Below, one piece after another: positions 46,905 through 56,691 of a stretch of DNA of 64,000 nucleotides. Each line of letters starts with the position of its first letter. The stretch's first letter is position 1. Made by a program: the position numbers and the translations under genes. The DNA comes from Klebsiella electrica (GTDB lineage: Bacteria; Pseudomonadota; Gammaproteobacteria; Enterobacterales; Enterobacteriaceae). Location: assembly GCF_006711645.1 (NCBI RefSeq), contig NZ_CP041247.1, forward strand, positions 3,906,001 through 3,970,000. Reading direction: 5' to 3'. Below the pieces are notes generated by a model that saw only the letters and a list, made by a program, of their open reading frames with translations, was not told the origin of the DNA and searched no databases.

Positions 46905-48461
46905 TTAGTTTACAGAGAGGGTGACGTTCCAGGGCAACAGATCTTTCACGCGGTTGGCAGGCCAGGTATTGATGACACTGATCACGTGGTGCAGCCAGGC
47001 CTCCGGCTCGATGCCGTTGAGTTTGCAGCTTCCGAGCAGGCTGTACATCACTGCCGCACTGTCATCACCACTATCAGAGCCGAAGAACATGTAGTTACGC
47101 CGTCCCAGCGCCACCACTCGAAGTGCGTTTTCGCACAGATTATTGTCGATCTCCACCCAGCCATTGCGGCAGTATTCGTTCAGTGCATCCCATTGTTTCA
47201 GCAGGTATGCGAACGCTTTCGCCGTATCTGAGTAACGCGACAGCGTGCCCATCTGCTGTTGTATCCAGTCGTACAGCGACTGCATCAGCGGAACACTTCT
47301 GGCTTTCCTGGCTGTCAGTCGCTCTTCTGCCGGACTACCGCGGATCTCCGATTCGATGGCGTACAGCGCCCCGATACGGTTCAGCGCCTCTGCTGTTACC
47401 GCCGTTGGATGGCGAACGTGAACATCGTGGAGCTTGCGTCGGGCATGTGCCATACAGGCCGCTTCGGTTACCCGCCCGCTTTCATAAAGAGCGTTGTAAC
47501 CCGCGTAGGCATCGGCCTGCAGGATACCACTGTAGTCCGCCAGATGTTGCTGTGGATGGATACCTTTGCGGTCGGGAGAGTAGGAGAACCACACGGCAGC
47601 CGGCATGGTTGAGCCGGCGTTACGATCGTCACGAACATAGACCCACAGCCGCCCGGTACGGGTTTTACCCTGACCAGGCTCCAGTACACTCACCGGCGTG
47701 TCGTCTGCATGCACTTTACCCGGCATCAGCACATAGTGGTTCAGTTCATCATACAGCGGACGAAGTTGTTCTCCCATAATGTCAACCCAGCGCCCCATCG
47801 TATTGCGGCTCAGCTCCACGCCCTGCCGGGCGTAGATTTCCGACTGACGATACAGCGGCAGGTGTTCAGCGAACTTCGCCATGATAATGCGTGCCAGCAG
47901 AGCCGGACTGGCGTAACTGCGCTCGATGGGTTTTGGTGGCAGTGGTGCCTGCACGATGCAGTCGCACCGACTGCAGGCCAGTTTTGGGCGGACCGTTTCG
48001 ATTACCCTGAACGCAGTGTTGATGATATCCAGCTGTTCAGAGATGCTTTCCCCCAGCGGTTTTAGTTTGCCGCTGCAGACCGGGCATTCGGTTTCTGCCG
48101 GGGAGATAACCCGCCTGTCACGGGGGAGTGTTACCGGAAGCGCTTTGCGGGCGGGAGTGTCTGATGTTTTTGATCCCGTATCTCCGGCCATTGAGGTGAG
48201 TTGCGACTGCGCCTCGCCAAGCCTGTTCTGGAGCTCGGTTATGCGCTTTTCTGCCTGCGCGATCTTCTTTTCTATCTTCTCGCGGTTTTTCTCGCTGCTG
48301 CGGCCGAACAACATTCTCTGCAGTTTAGCGACCAGCGCCCTGAGTGAGTCGATCTCGCGGGCATAGCCGGTTATTTCACCGGACAGACGGACGATAACCG
48401 CCTGCTGTGCGATCAGCAGGGCCTTCAGTTGCTCGATGTCGTCGGGGAGTGTGTTGTTCAT
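46905..48461 (-). CDS. tnpC: IS66 transposase TnpC
   Basis: A 518-residue DDE transposase of the IS66 family. There is an N-terminal leucine-zipper-like helix (residues about 5-95). A zinc-finger region with C-P-V-C and C-S-R-C pairs follows, and then the catalytic core. The likely acidic triad lies in [14 protein letters not shown] and [12 protein letters not shown]. The frame is intact. It is the last of the three IS genes. Confidence 0.93.
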   Translation of the reverse strand: MNNTLPDDIEQLKALLIAQQAVIVRLSGEITGYAREIDSLRALVAKLQRMLFGRSSEKNREKIEKKIAQAEKRITELQNRLGEAQSQLTSMAGDTGSKTSDTPARKALPVTLPRDRRVISPAETECPVCSGKLKPLGESISEQLDIINTAFRVIETVRPKLACSRCDCIVQAPLPPKPIERSYASPALLARIIMAKFAEHLPLYRQSEIYARQGVELSRNTMGRWVDIMGEQLRPLYDELNHYVLMPGKVHADDTPVSVLEPGQGKTRTGRLWVYVRDDRNAGSTMPAAVWFSYSPDRKGIHPQQHLADYSGILQADAYAGYNALYESGRVTEAACMAHARRKLHDVHVRHPTAVTAEALNRIGALYAIESEIRGSPAEERLTARKARSVPLMQSLYDWIQQQMGTLSRYSDTAKAFAYLLKQWDALNEYCRNGWVEIDNNLCENALRVVALGRRNYMFFGSDSGDDSAAVMYSLLGSCKLNGIEPEAWLHHVISVINTWPANRVKDLLPWNVTLSVN

Positions 48462-48480
48462 TCCCCTGTTTTATCACGGG

Positions 48481-48828
48481 TTATATCCGTATACCAGGCC
48501 GTTCCGTCCGTTTTGGATGTTGCCACGCGATCCCCTCCAGAAGCATGGACAACTGGGCGGGTGTCAGATGCACTTTCCCGTCGCGGGTCACCGGCCACAC
48601 GAAGCGGCCCTGCTCGAGGCGTTTGGCGAACAGGCACAACCCGTCACGATCGGCCCACAGTATTTTCACCATTTTGCCACTGCGGCCCCGGAAGACGAAG
48701 ATATGCCCGGAGAACGGGTCATCTTTCAGCGTATTCTGCACCTTCGAAGCCAGCCCGTTGAAGCCACAACGCATATCTGTGACGCCAGCGATGATCCAGA
48801 TTCTGGTACCGGTTGGCAGAGTTATCAT
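48481..48828 (-). CDS. tnpB: IS66 accessory protein TnpB (Orf2)
   Basis: A 115-residue protein of the IS66 Orf2 family. The hallmarks are G-T-R-I-W-I-I-A-G-V-T-D-M-R-C-G-F-N-G-L and the later W-A-D-R-D-G-L-C-L-F-A-K-R-L-E-Q-G-R-F. It is needed for transposition in the family, but its exact role is unsettled. Its start overlaps the tnpA stop by ATGA. Confidence 0.93.
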   Translation of the reverse strand: MITLPTGTRIWIIAGVTDMRCGFNGLASKVQNTLKDDPFSGHIFVFRGRSGKMVKILWADRDGLCLFAKRLEQGRFVWPVTRDGKVHLTPAQLSMLLEGIAWQHPKRTERPGIRI

Positions 48829-49499
48829 CGGGCACCGCCTTTCATTTCGCGGATTAGCGCCCGTAACAGTTCCGGAGTGAGAGGGTCAAACAGTTTTACC
48901 ACACCTGATTTAAGATGCAGCTCGCACCGTGGGACGTTTTCGGGATCGCACTCAGGGCACTCATCAGGCTTGTTACGCCAGAAGGGATTTGTAACTGGTC
49001 TGATCGGCTCTGGCGTATCAGTCAGTGCCACCGGGACAGGCATGCATTCCTGTATATCATCATCGCTCAGTAAGCCGTCCTCGTACTGGCTTTTCCATTT
49101 AAACAGCAGGTTATCATTGATATCGTGCTCTCTGGCGATCCGGGCAACAACAGCACCGGGTTGTAATGCCTGCTTAGCCAGACTGACCTTAAATTCACGG
49201 CTGTAGCTGGCTCGCCGTTCTTTTCGCCATTTTTCCTCGCTGATTTCAGGGCGAGTGGATTCATTTTTTCTGTTGGCATAAAGGATGGCGTCAAGCTGAG
49301 CGAATGAGACTGAATCGGGCAATGGCCATGCGATACCGGATGCAATAAAGCGCTGAAAAAGCGTATGTATTGTGGAATGACTGAGACCGAGGCGCTGAGC
49401 GATGGCCCGGATGGTCAGTTTATCTTCAAATCTTAAACGCAGGGCATCAGGCAAATAAGAACGGAAGCAGGGAATATCTTTTGTTGTCTGGGAATTCAT
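48825..49499 (-). CDS. tnpA: IS66 protein TnpA (Orf1, helix-turn-helix)
   Basis: A 224-residue protein with two DNA-binding regions. An N-terminal helix-turn-helix is near residues 25-50 (L-T-I-R-A-I-A-Q-R-L-G-L-S-H-S-T-I-H). A second, transposase-8-like helix-turn-helix starts near residue 95 (S-R-E-F-K-V-S-L-A-K-Q-A-L-Q-P-G-A-V-V-A-R-I-A-R-E-H). It is the first gene of the IS and is longer than many IS66 TnpA proteins because of the extra N-terminal domain. Confidence 0.85.
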   Translation of the reverse strand: MNSQTTKDIPCFRSYLPDALRLRFEDKLTIRAIAQRLGLSHSTIHTLFQRFIASGIAWPLPDSVSFAQLDAILYANRKNESTRPEISEEKWRKERRASYSREFKVSLAKQALQPGAVVARIAREHDINDNLLFKWKSQYEDGLLSDDDIQECMPVPVALTDTPEPIRPVTNPFWRNKPDECPECDPENVPRCELHLKSGVVKLFDPLTPELLRALIREMKGGAR

Positions 49500-49581
49500 C
49501 GTTCGTGTCCATCAAAATAGATGGGCGCGATTGTTGCCAGACAGGACAATTTTCACAAGACGTCGCAGATGGGGCGCTTAC

Positions 49582-49589
49582 CGGCCCCT
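49582..49589. repeat. IS66 target-site duplication, right copy
   Basis: CGGCCCCT is identical to the left copy at 46865-46872. Downstream of it the interrupted rsxA-like frame resumes. Confidence 0.9.
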
Positions 49590-49789
49590 TTCAAAGGTTC
49601 TCCGATATCGCTTATTACCGCGGGTCTGATGTCGCTGGCTTTTATGGGATTCACTGGGTTAACGGAGGCGTAGTATCCGCCGTATTTATCGCGAAACGGC
49701 TTAATAAGGCGGGTAAGGCATGGGAGGAGGACATTAACAGCACCTGGCAGCTCAGAATCAGCCACAACTCATTGTTAGCATAAACGTTA

Positions 49790-50134
49790 TCATTTTAACT
49801 GGCACTCTTTGCTTATTTCATTCTCAATGTCTCTGTCTTCCGCGTGCTCCACAAGTCGCTTAAATTGACGCTTGAGCTTAATCCCAGAGGGAGTACAACT
49901 TTTCGAGTCCGCAATCTGTACCGCAGCACTGTATGCGTTGTAGCAACGCTCAACATCTGACACGTCCTTTTTGCAGTTGCTGAAAACAATAAAAGTACTG
50001 TCGGGATGTTGTAACATTTTTTCTATTTCAGTATTGGTCTGTGATTCACGGAGTATTTTGGGGAAAAACAGGACTATTGCTAACGCGACCAGTACTGCGC
50101 CAATAATCGTCATTAATTTGAATGTCATACTCAT
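49790..50134 (-). CDS. hypothetical single-pass membrane protein (114 aa)
   Basis: A 114-residue protein with one N-terminal hydrophobic segment (about residues 7-24, possibly an uncleaved signal anchor). A soluble part follows with four cysteines (F-S-N-C-K-K, E-R-C-Y-N-A, S-K-S-C-T-P, K-E-C-Q-L), which suggests two disulfides in the periplasm. No family is recognised. The next gene on the same strand is a small lipoprotein. Confidence 0.6.
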   Translation of the reverse strand: MSMTFKLMTIIGAVLVALAIVLFFPKILRESQTNTEIEKMLQHPDSTFIVFSNCKKDVSDVERCYNAYSAAVQIADSKSCTPSGIKLKRQFKRLVEHAEDRDIENEISKECQLK

Positions 50135-50190
50135 TATCTCACTGACGCAATGCTTGTGCCCGGTTAACCACTACATGACCTGACGGGTCA

Positions 50191-50550
50191 TTAAAAAGGA
50201 TTCTGACACTTTGCTATCATAGACAAAATGGACTTGTGCACATCGGGATCATGGGGTGCGTAAAAAAAGTACGCACTGGTTTGTTTTTCACCAGAAGGGG
50301 AGATATCGACCCACGCTACATTTTCATAATTAGCGTCCTGTAAATAGTAACGCTCCGTCTCTCCGGGCAACGAGTCATCCTTCATTAATGACAGCTTTTG
50401 CGAGAGCGCAGCGGAGTACAGACAACTTTCTACGATATGCTTTTGTCCGTCGAAATACGCCGTTTTTAATTCCGGGTGAAGACCAACGCGACCAAGGTCC
50501 ACGCAACCGCACAACATCACGGCCATAATGCTTATAATGATTTTATTCAT
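50191..50550 (-). CDS. small lipoprotein, unknown function
   Basis: A 119-residue lipoprotein. Residues 1-15 are a signal peptide with the lipobox-like L-C-G-C, so Cys16 should be lipidated; the Cys at -2 is unusual. The mature part has two more cysteines. Residue +2 after the lipid Cys is Val, which favours the outer membrane. A strong AGGAGG lies nine bases before this ATG; an ATG two codons upstream is only three bases from it. The function is unknown. Confidence 0.65.
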   Translation of the reverse strand: MNKIIISIMAVMLCGCVDLGRVGLHPELKTAYFDGQKHIVESCLYSAALSQKLSLMKDDSLPGETERYYLQDANYENVAWVDISPSGEKQTSAYFFYAPHDPDVHKSILSMIAKCQNPF

Positions 50551-50832
50551 CAACATAACCCTCCTTTGTATAAATGCCGCTCATATTAACCAATTTTTCT
50601 TATACGTGGCATCAATAGAATCTTAATGCTGATTATTTCCTTTGTCCGGAAATACATCAAACTGACAGCCAACCCTTTGATATAAATTACCCGAGCGCAT
50701 GAAACCAGACCAAATAAACCACCAGACACTTAAAAAATTAGCGGACAGGCGAAGAGATACTGTCGCAAATTGATAACGGCGCTGAAGAAGGCAATGAAGG
50801 CTGGCGAGGGATGACAGAAACCATGGATAAGA

Positions 50833-51093
50833 TTACTGCCTCTGATCCCATATTGCTATCTGCTCAGAGAGCCATGCGGTCCCACCGGCCAGCATTAAAG
50901 GAGGTTTATGCATTGCAGTCCCAAACTGCCAGGCGGCAAAAGCCAGAAAACCCACCAGGGCAACGATAGTCACTCTCAACACCTTACGCTCAGCATGCAA
51001 TAACAAAATTATGGCAACCGACAGCAGGATCAGCGTGACAGGCCAGCAGGAAGCGACCGCAACATAAGACATAAACAGGTAATCCGTAATCAT
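50833..51093 (-). CDS. small membrane protein (86 aa)
   Basis: An 86-residue protein with two hydrophobic segments (about residues 8-30 and 38-58) separated by H-A-E-R-K-V-L-R. ATG 51093 was chosen because GAGGTGA precedes it at good distance; the open frame continues upstream without a binding site. No family is recognised. Confidence 0.6.
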   Translation of the reverse strand: MITDYLFMSYVAVASCWPVTLILLSVAIILLLHAERKVLRVTIVALVGFLAFAAWQFGTAMHKPPLMLAGGTAWLSEQIAIWDQRQ

Positions 51094-51685
51094 CGTCTCA
51101 CCTCTTCTTTTTAAAGGTTGCCATCGTTGACACAACGCGGAATCATTATTAACGCCAGCTGGCGTGGACGTTTCAGGGTTGCTCAAGCCACCATGAACAT
51201 GAACGGTACGAACAGCCCCCTGTCAATTCTCAGCCGGAAGCGGTAGTTCAGAGAGGTTCGAATATTGCCCGCAAAAACGTGAGAAGCCCTATCCAGCACG
51301 CATGTCAGGCGTTACGGCGATGCCAGAGTCGGCCCGCAACCTCTCAAGTCGCTTAACCATTCAATTAAACGCCTTTTTCGTCATCTGGAGAACACACTCG
51401 ATTCTGATTTATACCGCCTTCATCATTACCCCCTGACACCGGAAGGGTACTGGCTGATGGCTGAAAAACCGCAAAAAGTGGGTAGAACAAAAACGGGTGT
51501 GCTTACACAACGCTCTGGCGCTGGGTACACTACCCACAATGCTCCTGCTGCGTAAATACCCGCTAACTGGGGAGACACCATTACGTGCCAGCATCACTGG
51601 TTCCCGCACGCCCGGCCCCACTTAAATCCGTGTTTGCTGGCAACAGACTGGCAGGTACATGCTTTACATTCTGAGATGAATTTGG
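51094..51685. other. intergenic, no gene recognised
   Basis: About 590 bases with only short, unsupported open frames. It may hold decayed sequence. I could not identify a promoter or repeat. Confidence 0.45.
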
Positions 51686-51859
51686 TCACTTATCCCGGTT
51701 GAGCGTATGGGTTCTGATAACCTCAGAGAGAATGATAATCACGGCCACCACAATAAACATCACACCAAAGATAGTTCCTTCCACCTCACCGGTTTGCAGG
51801 TTATCAGTCCCTATCAGGGCACCTCCAAGAAAACTTAAAGGTAAATATATTTTGAACAT
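51686..51859 (-). CDS. small two-helix membrane protein (57 aa)
   Basis: A 57-residue protein: helix 1 at about residues 2-16 (F-K-I-Y-L-P-L-S-F-L-G-G), a polar loop (D-N-L-Q-T-G-E-V-E-G), and helix 2 at about 29-46. GGGAGGCGG lies a few bases before the ATG, which decides the start over upstream frames. Function unknown. Confidence 0.6.
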   Translation of the reverse strand: MFKIYLPLSFLGGALIGTDNLQTGEVEGTIFGVMFIVVAVIIILSEVIRTHTLNRDK

Positions 51860-52234
51860 TACCGCCTCCCTTGTGCGAAGTTCCTGAACCCACTGTCCGC
51901 AGCGAACGCAGATGCATTCTGGCATTCTTCGCCTGGCGCCCCAGATTTGCAATAACCTGGCGAAGTTCAATACCGCTGATTACAGACTTTCGTTTTCATG
52001 GCCTGAGACACACCGGACCAGTTGATTAATTCAGTCCGGCGTTCCGCCGTCTGTGCTACGGGAAATGGGTAGCCGGGAGAGTATTGGGATGGTACGTCGA
52101 TATGCCCACCATGCAACTGACCATTAACGGAGCCTGCGCGGCAAATTGACTCAGTTTTTTAGGAAAATCTCCCAAATATGTCCCACACGGAAAAATCAGC
52201 GGCTGGAGGAAGTTGATAAGTAGTTGATTCTTAA
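51860..52234. other. argU-proximal region, no gene recognised
   Basis: 375 bases between the small membrane gene and the 3' end of argU. This is where an integrative element would have joined a tRNA-Arg gene. I see no integrase and no second copy of the tRNA end. AT-rich sequence near 52150-52200 could be attachment-site-like, but this is speculation. Confidence 0.35.
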
Positions 52235-52311
52235 TGGTACGCCCTACAGGGTTCGAACCTGTGACCTACGGCTTAGAAGGCCGTTGCTCTATCCAGCTGA
52301 GCTAAGGGCGC
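52235..52311 (-). tRNA. argU: tRNA-Arg (anticodon TCT)
   Basis: A 77-base gene including encoded CCA, read on the minus strand. It starts GCGCCCTTAGCTCAG; the anticodon arm is ACGGC-CT-TCT-AA-GCCGT and the T arm carries GGTTCGAACC. The acceptor stem pairs fully but with a G-U at position 1-72. Anticodon TCT reads the rare AGA/AGG codons. It precedes folD, and E. coli argU (an integration site) has the same anticodon and neighbourhood. Confidence 0.95.
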
Positions 52312-52666
52312 ACTGAAATGCGGATGTTTCATGGAGTGAAACCGCCTGGAATTATACGGTCAACGCTCAGTGAGTCAATGCATTTTGCCATGAAACTGCT
52401 GCGGCATAACTAACTTGCCTACATATACGACAAAGGTTGCGCAAAGTTCATCCAGCACCGGTTTTCAGCACTTATCGCGCTCGACGACAATAAATAGCTC
52501 CAGCTCCCCTTAAATGTGCCAAATATCCCTTTAAACAGCGGTGTCTTTAGCCCTTAATTTTGTCAAAGAGGGATAAAAATTCAAACGAGGACTGACAGCG
52601 AGGCTGGCTTCTGACAAAATATCCACATCCCCCTTTCGTTAAGATACAGATGGAATCCTCTCTCTG
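52312..52666. promoter_or_regulatory. argU-folD intergenic region
   Basis: 355 bases between the divergent argU and folD genes. They should hold both promoters. A TTGACA-like box was not identified with certainty. No gene is visible. Confidence 0.4.
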
Positions 52667-53533
52667 ATGGCAGCAAAAATTATTGACGGTAAAACGATTG
52701 CGCAGCAGGTACGCTCTGAGGTTGCGGAAAAAGTGAAGGCCCGTACTGCGGCCGGAAAACGCGCCCCAGGGTTAGCCGTCGTACTGGTCGGCAGCAACCC
52801 GGCGTCGCAGATTTATGTCGGCAGCAAGCGCAAAGCGTGTGAAGAGGTGGGATTTGTCTCCCGCTCATACGATCTCCCGGAAACCACCAGCGAGGCGGAA
52901 TTACTGGAGCTGATTGATACGCTGAATGCCGATACCACTATCGACGGTATTCTGGTACAGCTGCCGCTGCCTGCCGGAATTGATAACGTGAAAGTGCTGG
53001 AGCGTATCGCCCCGGACAAAGATGTTGACGGTTTCCACCCCTATAACGTCGGCCGTCTGTGCCAGCGCGCCCCGCGCCTGCGCCCGTGTACGCCGCGCGG
53101 AATCGTCACCCTGCTTGAGCGTTACAATATCGACACCTACGGCCTGAATGCCGTGGTTATCGGTGCATCGAACATCGTGGGCCGTCCGATGAGCATGGAG
53201 CTGCTGCTGGCGGGCTGCACCACCACCGTCACCCACCGCTTTACCAAAAACCTGCGTCATCACGTCGAAAACGCCGACCTGCTGATCGTCGCGGTGGGTA
53301 AACCGGGCTTTATTCCGGGCGAATGGATTAAAGAAGGCGCTATCGTGGTGGATGTCGGTATTAACCGTCTGGAAAACGGCAAAGTGGTTGGCGATGTCGT
53401 CTATGAAGATGCCGCCGCACGCGCGTCATACATCACACCGGTGCCCGGCGGCGTCGGCCCGATGACCGTTGCTACGCTCATTCAAAACACGCTGCAGGCG
53501 TGCGAAGAATATCACGATATTCAGGAGGCCTGA
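52667..53533 (+). CDS. folD: bifunctional methylenetetrahydrofolate dehydrogenase/cyclohydrolase FolD
   Basis: A 288-residue cytoplasmic enzyme that interconverts 5,10-methylene-, methenyl- and 10-formyl-THF with NADP. Tyr50 and Lys54 (Y-V-G-S-K-R-K) are the active-site pair. P-L-P-x-G lies near residue 100, and G-x-S-x-x-V-G-R-P starts the NADP-binding Rossmann part. The sequence is nearly identical to E. coli FolD. It is followed two bases later by ybcJ. Confidence 0.96.
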   Translation: MAAKIIDGKTIAQQVRSEVAEKVKARTAAGKRAPGLAVVLVGSNPASQIYVGSKRKACEEVGFVSRSYDLPETTSEAELLELIDTLNADTTIDGILVQLPLPAGIDNVKVLERIAPDKDVDGFHPYNVGRLCQRAPRLRPCTPRGIVTLLERYNIDTYGLNAVVIGASNIVGRPMSMELLLAGCTTTVTHRFTKNLRHHVENADLLIVAVGKPGFIPGEWIKEGAIVVDVGINRLENGKVVGDVVYEDAAARASYITPVPGGVGPMTVATLIQNTLQACEEYHDIQEA

Positions 53534-53534
53534 G

Positions 53535-53747
53535 ATGGCGAATTTTTCTCTGGGCAAACACCCACACGTTGAACTGTGCGATCTGCTGAAGCTCGAAGGC
53601 TGGAGTGAGAGCGGCGCGCAGGCCAAAATAGCGATTGCCGAGGGTCTGGTGAAGGTTGACGGCGCGGTAGAAACCCGCAAACGCTGCAAAATCGTCGCCG
53701 GTCAGACGGTGAGTTTTGAAGGCCAGAGCGTGACCGTTACTGACTGA
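53535..53747 (+). CDS. ybcJ: RNA-binding protein YbcJ (S4-like)
   Basis: A 70-residue S4-like RNA-binding protein, the same size as E. coli YbcJ. The S4 fold is seen in E-L-C-D-L-L-K-L-E-G-W-S-E-S-G-A-Q-A-K and the turn V-K-V-D-G. The start is right behind the folD stop, with GGAGG in the folD end. It is probably co-transcribed with folD. Confidence 0.92.
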   Translation: MANFSLGKHPHVELCDLLKLEGWSESGAQAKIAIAEGLVKVDGAVETRKRCKIVAGQTVSFEGQSVTVTD

Positions 53748-53763
53748 TTCTACTCAATAAAAC

Positions 53764-53784
53764 GCCCGGCAAGCCGGGCTTTTT
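53764..53784. terminator. terminator between ybcJ and cysS
   Basis: GCCCGGC/GCCGGGC with an AA loop is followed by TTTTT on the plus strand. An A-rich run on the other side also gives a U-run for cysS, so it is bidirectional. Confidence 0.85.
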
Positions 53785-53792
53785 ATTCTCGC

Positions 53793-55178
53793 TTACTTAC
53801 GGCGCCAGGTGGTTCCCTGCGGGCCGTCCTCCAGCACGATCCCCATCTCATTGAGACGGTCACGCGCGGCATCCGCAGCGGCCCAGTCTTTCGCTTTACG
53901 CGCATCCAGACGCTGCTGAATCAGCTGCTCGATTTCCGCAACTTCGCCATCGTCAGCCTGCGCGCCGCTTTGCAGGAAGACATCCGGCTCCTGCTCCAGC
54001 AGCCCCAGCACGCCGGAGAGCTTACGCATATGTGCGGCCATGGCGTTAGCAGCAGCGACATCTTCCGTCTTCAGACGGTTCACTTCACGCGCCATATCGA
54101 ACAGCACCGAATAGGCTTCCGGCGTGTTGAAATCGTCATCCATCGCTTCAATAAAGCGCGCTTCGAAGGCGTCGCCGCCGGCCGGCTCTGCCGATTTTTC
54201 GGTTCCGCGCAGCGCGGTATACAGACGCTCCAGCGCAGAACGCGCCTGCTTGAGATTTTCTTCGCTGTAGTTCAGCTGGCTACGATAGTGGCCGGACATC
54301 AGGAAGTAGCGAATGGTCTCCGCATCGTAGTACTTCAGTACGTCGCGCACGGTGAAAAAATTGCCCAGCGATTTTGACATTTTCTCACGGTCAACCATCA
54401 CCATCCCGGAGTGCATCCAGTAGTTCACATACTCGCCATCGTGGGCGCAGGTAGACTGGGCGATTTCGTTTTCATGATGCGGGAACATCAGATCCGATCC
54501 GCCGCCGTGGATATCAAAATGGTTGCCCAGCTGTTTGCAGTTCATCGCCGAACATTCAATGTGCCAGCCAGGACGACCGTTACCCCACGGGGACGGCCAG
54601 CTCGGCTCGCCCGCTTTCGACATTTTCCACAGCACGAAATCCATCGGGTTGCGCTTGACGTCAACCACATCAACGCGCGCGCCGGCCTGCAACTGGTCGA
54701 GATCCTGGCGCGACAGCTGCCCGTAATTCGGATCGGTCGGTACCGAGAACATCACATCCCCGTTGTCCGCCACGTACGCATGACCGCGCGCGATCAGTTG
54801 TTCGGTGATTTCAATAATCTCGGGAATATGGTGGGTAGCGCGAGGCTCCATATCCGGACGCAGAATATTCAGCGCATCGAAATCATTGTGCATTTCGGCA
54901 ATCATGCGATCGACCAGCGCGACAAAGCTTTCGCCGTTCTCATTCGCACGCTTAATGATTTTATCGTCGATATCGGTAATGTTGCGGACGTATTTCAGCT
55001 TATAGCCGAGAAAACGCAGGTAGCGGGCGACCACGTCAAAAGAGACGAAAGTACGGCCATGGCCGATATGACAGAGATCGTAAACGGTAATTCCACACAC
55101 GTACATGCCTACTTCCCCGGCATGGATAGGTTTAAACTCTTCTTTTTGGCGCGTCAGGGTATTAAAAATTTTTAACAT
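53793..55178 (-). CDS. cysS: cysteine--tRNA ligase CysS
   Basis: A 461-residue class I synthetase that charges tRNA-Cys. The HIGH motif is in C-H-I-G-H-G-R-T near residue 35 and K-M-S-K-S near residue 265. The zinc ligands include Cys28 (Y-V-C-G-I-T-V-Y), the Cys in W-H-I-E-C-S-A-M-N and the His/Glu in H-H-E-N-E. The length equals the E. coli enzyme. It is divergent from ppiB, as in E. coli. Confidence 0.96.
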   Translation of the reverse strand: MLKIFNTLTRQKEEFKPIHAGEVGMYVCGITVYDLCHIGHGRTFVSFDVVARYLRFLGYKLKYVRNITDIDDKIIKRANENGESFVALVDRMIAEMHNDFDALNILRPDMEPRATHHIPEIIEITEQLIARGHAYVADNGDVMFSVPTDPNYGQLSRQDLDQLQAGARVDVVDVKRNPMDFVLWKMSKAGEPSWPSPWGNGRPGWHIECSAMNCKQLGNHFDIHGGGSDLMFPHHENEIAQSTCAHDGEYVNYWMHSGMVMVDREKMSKSLGNFFTVRDVLKYYDAETIRYFLMSGHYRSQLNYSEENLKQARSALERLYTALRGTEKSAEPAGGDAFEARFIEAMDDDFNTPEAYSVLFDMAREVNRLKTEDVAAANAMAAHMRKLSGVLGLLEQEPDVFLQSGAQADDGEVAEIEQLIQQRLDARKAKDWAAADAARDRLNEMGIVLEDGPQGTTWRRK

Positions 55179-55352
55179 CGAAGATTCCGTGTAGACGTGT
55201 GTGAATATTAAGTCGCGTATTCTAACCTTAATTCAACCCCGAAGCAGCACACAATGCAAGGTGATCGAACCCGGCGGTTATGCTATAACAGCCCCCTATG
55301 TCACGCCCAACGTTGGGTTTAAGCACCACAATCATCGGAACAGGATGCAAAA

Positions 55353-55847
55353 ATGGTTACTTTCCACACTAATCATGGCGATATCGTCATCAAAACCTTT
55401 GACGACAAAGCGCCGGAAACAGTTAAAAACTTCCTGGATTACTGCCGCGAAGGTTTCTACAACAACACCATTTTCCACCGTGTTATCAACGGTTTTATGA
55501 TCCAGGGCGGCGGCTTTGAGTCGGGCATGGCGCAGAAAGCCACCAAATCCCCGATCCAGAACGAAGCTAACAACGGTCTGAAAAACACCCGCGGTACTCT
55601 GGCCATGGCCCGTACTCAGGCGCCTCACTCCGCCACCGCGCAGTTCTTTATTAACGTTGTCGATAACGACTTCCTGAACTTCTCTGGTGAAAACCTGCAG
55701 GGCTGGGGCTACTGCGTATTTGCCGAAGTGGTTGAAGGTTTAGACGTGGTCGACAAAATCAAAGCGGTGGCTACCGGCCGCAGCGGCATGCATCAGGATG
55801 TGCCGAAAGAAGATGTTGTGATCACAAGCGTCACCGTCAGCGAGTAA
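55353..55847 (+). CDS. ppiB: peptidyl-prolyl cis-trans isomerase B (cyclophilin)
   Basis: A 164-residue cytoplasmic cyclophilin. The catalytic Arg lies in [13 protein letters not shown], with Phe in A-Q-F-F-I-N-V. There is no signal peptide, which separates it from PpiA. It ends three bases before the GTG of lpxH, suggesting co-transcription. Confidence 0.95.
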   Translation: MVTFHTNHGDIVIKTFDDKAPETVKNFLDYCREGFYNNTIFHRVINGFMIQGGGFESGMAQKATKSPIQNEANNGLKNTRGTLAMARTQAPHSATAQFFINVVDNDFLNFSGENLQGWGYCVFAEVVEGLDVVDKIKAVATGRSGMHQDVPKEDVVITSVTVSE

Positions 55848-55850
55848 TTC

Positions 55851-56573
55851 GTGGCGACACTGTTTATTGCGGATTTACATCTGCAAACAGAAGAACCGGC
55901 GATCACCGCCGGTTTTCTGCGCTTTTTAGCCGGCGAAGCCCGCGAGGCGGATGCGCTGTATATCCTTGGCGACCTGTTTGAAGCCTGGATTGGCGATGAC
56001 GATCCGAACCCGCTGCATCAGCAAATCGCCTCGGCAATCAACGCATTAACGCAATCAGGCGTGCCCTGCTATTTTGTTCACGGCAACCGCGACTTTCTCG
56101 TTGGCCAGCGCTTCGCACGCGTCTGCGGGATGACGCTGCTGGCGGAAGAAAAAGTGCTCGACCTGTACGGTCGTCGGGTCCTGATTATGCACGGCGATAC
56201 GCTCTGCACCGACGATCCGGGCTATCTGGCTTTTCGCGCCAAAGTCCATACTCCGTGGATTCAGCGTCTGTTCCTTGCCCTGCCGCTGTTTATTCGCCGC
56301 CGCATCGCCGCCAGAATGCGCGCCGACAGCAAAGCGGCCAACAGCAGCAAGTCGCTGGAAATTATGGATGTCAATCCGCAGGCCGTGGTCGAGGCGCTGG
56401 AAAGGCATCAGGTACAGTGGTTGATTCACGGCCACACGCATCGCCCTGACGTCCACCCGTTAGAGGCCAACGGCAAGCCGGCGTTTCGCGTGGTCCTCGG
56501 CGCCTGGCACAGCGAAGGGTCGATGGTCAAAGTCAGCAAAGACGACGTTGAACTGATCTCCTTCCCGTTTTAA
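55851..56573 (+). CDS. lpxH: UDP-2,3-diacylglucosamine diphosphatase LpxH
   Basis: A 240-residue peripheral inner-membrane hydrolase that makes lipid X in lipid A synthesis. The metallophosphoesterase motifs are Asp8 and His10 (A-D-L-H), G-D-L-F-E, G-N-R-D, H-G-D and G-H-T-H. It starts with GTG, as in E. coli, three bases after ppiB. Confidence 0.96.
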   Translation: MATLFIADLHLQTEEPAITAGFLRFLAGEAREADALYILGDLFEAWIGDDDPNPLHQQIASAINALTQSGVPCYFVHGNRDFLVGQRFARVCGMTLLAEEKVLDLYGRRVLIMHGDTLCTDDPGYLAFRAKVHTPWIQRLFLALPLFIRRRIAARMRADSKAANSSKSLEIMDVNPQAVVEALERHQVQWLIHGHTHRPDVHPLEANGKPAFRVVLGAWHSEGSMVKVSKDDVELISFPF

Positions 56574-56603
56574 TTTCCCGCGCATTTCCCCCCATCACCG
56601 GTG

Positions 56604-56619
56604 ACGCAACCGTTTTCCT
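56604..56619. promoter_or_regulatory. PurR box upstream of purEK
   Basis: ACGCAACCGTTTTCCT matches the 16-bp PurR consensus (ACGCAAACGTTTTCGT) at 14 positions and sits 73 bp before purE. PurR repression of purEK at this site is established in E. coli. Confidence 0.85.
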
Positions 56620-56691
56620 TGCCGAAAGATCATGTTATTCTCTGTGGCCTCTAAAGCAGTGTGAAGCACACCCACAGGAGTTTTAAGACGC

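Larger units (their letters stand above)
46873..49581 (-). mobile_element. IS66-family insertion sequence (2709 bp)
   Basis: A complete element with three minus-strand genes (tnpA, tnpB, tnpC). The terminal inverted repeats begin GTAAGCGCC at both ends; about 16 of the first 22 bases match, with a second block GACGT. It is flanked by an exact 8-bp duplication and has inserted into an rsxA-like gene. The frames of all three genes are open, so it may be active. Confidence 0.93.
46375..49673 (+). pseudogene. stand-alone RsxA/RnfA-like gene interrupted by IS66
   Basis: The reading frame 46375-46872 encodes 166 residues of an RsxA/RnfA-type membrane protein ([19 protein letters not shown], later I-T-T-N-C-A-V-L). 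It is cut by the IS66 element and now ends four codons inside it. After the right-hand target duplicate, 49590-49673 continues in the same frame with [18 protein letters not shown]. Joined, they give 193 residues, the size of E. coli RsxA. RsxA is part of an electron-transport complex, but no rsxB-G genes follow here. The truncated form lacks the last membrane helix. A start eight codons upstream (46351) is also possible. Confidence 0.9.

Noticed and set aside
51409..51621. 70-codon minus-strand frame
   Set aside because: No binding site and protein composition unlike a real gene.
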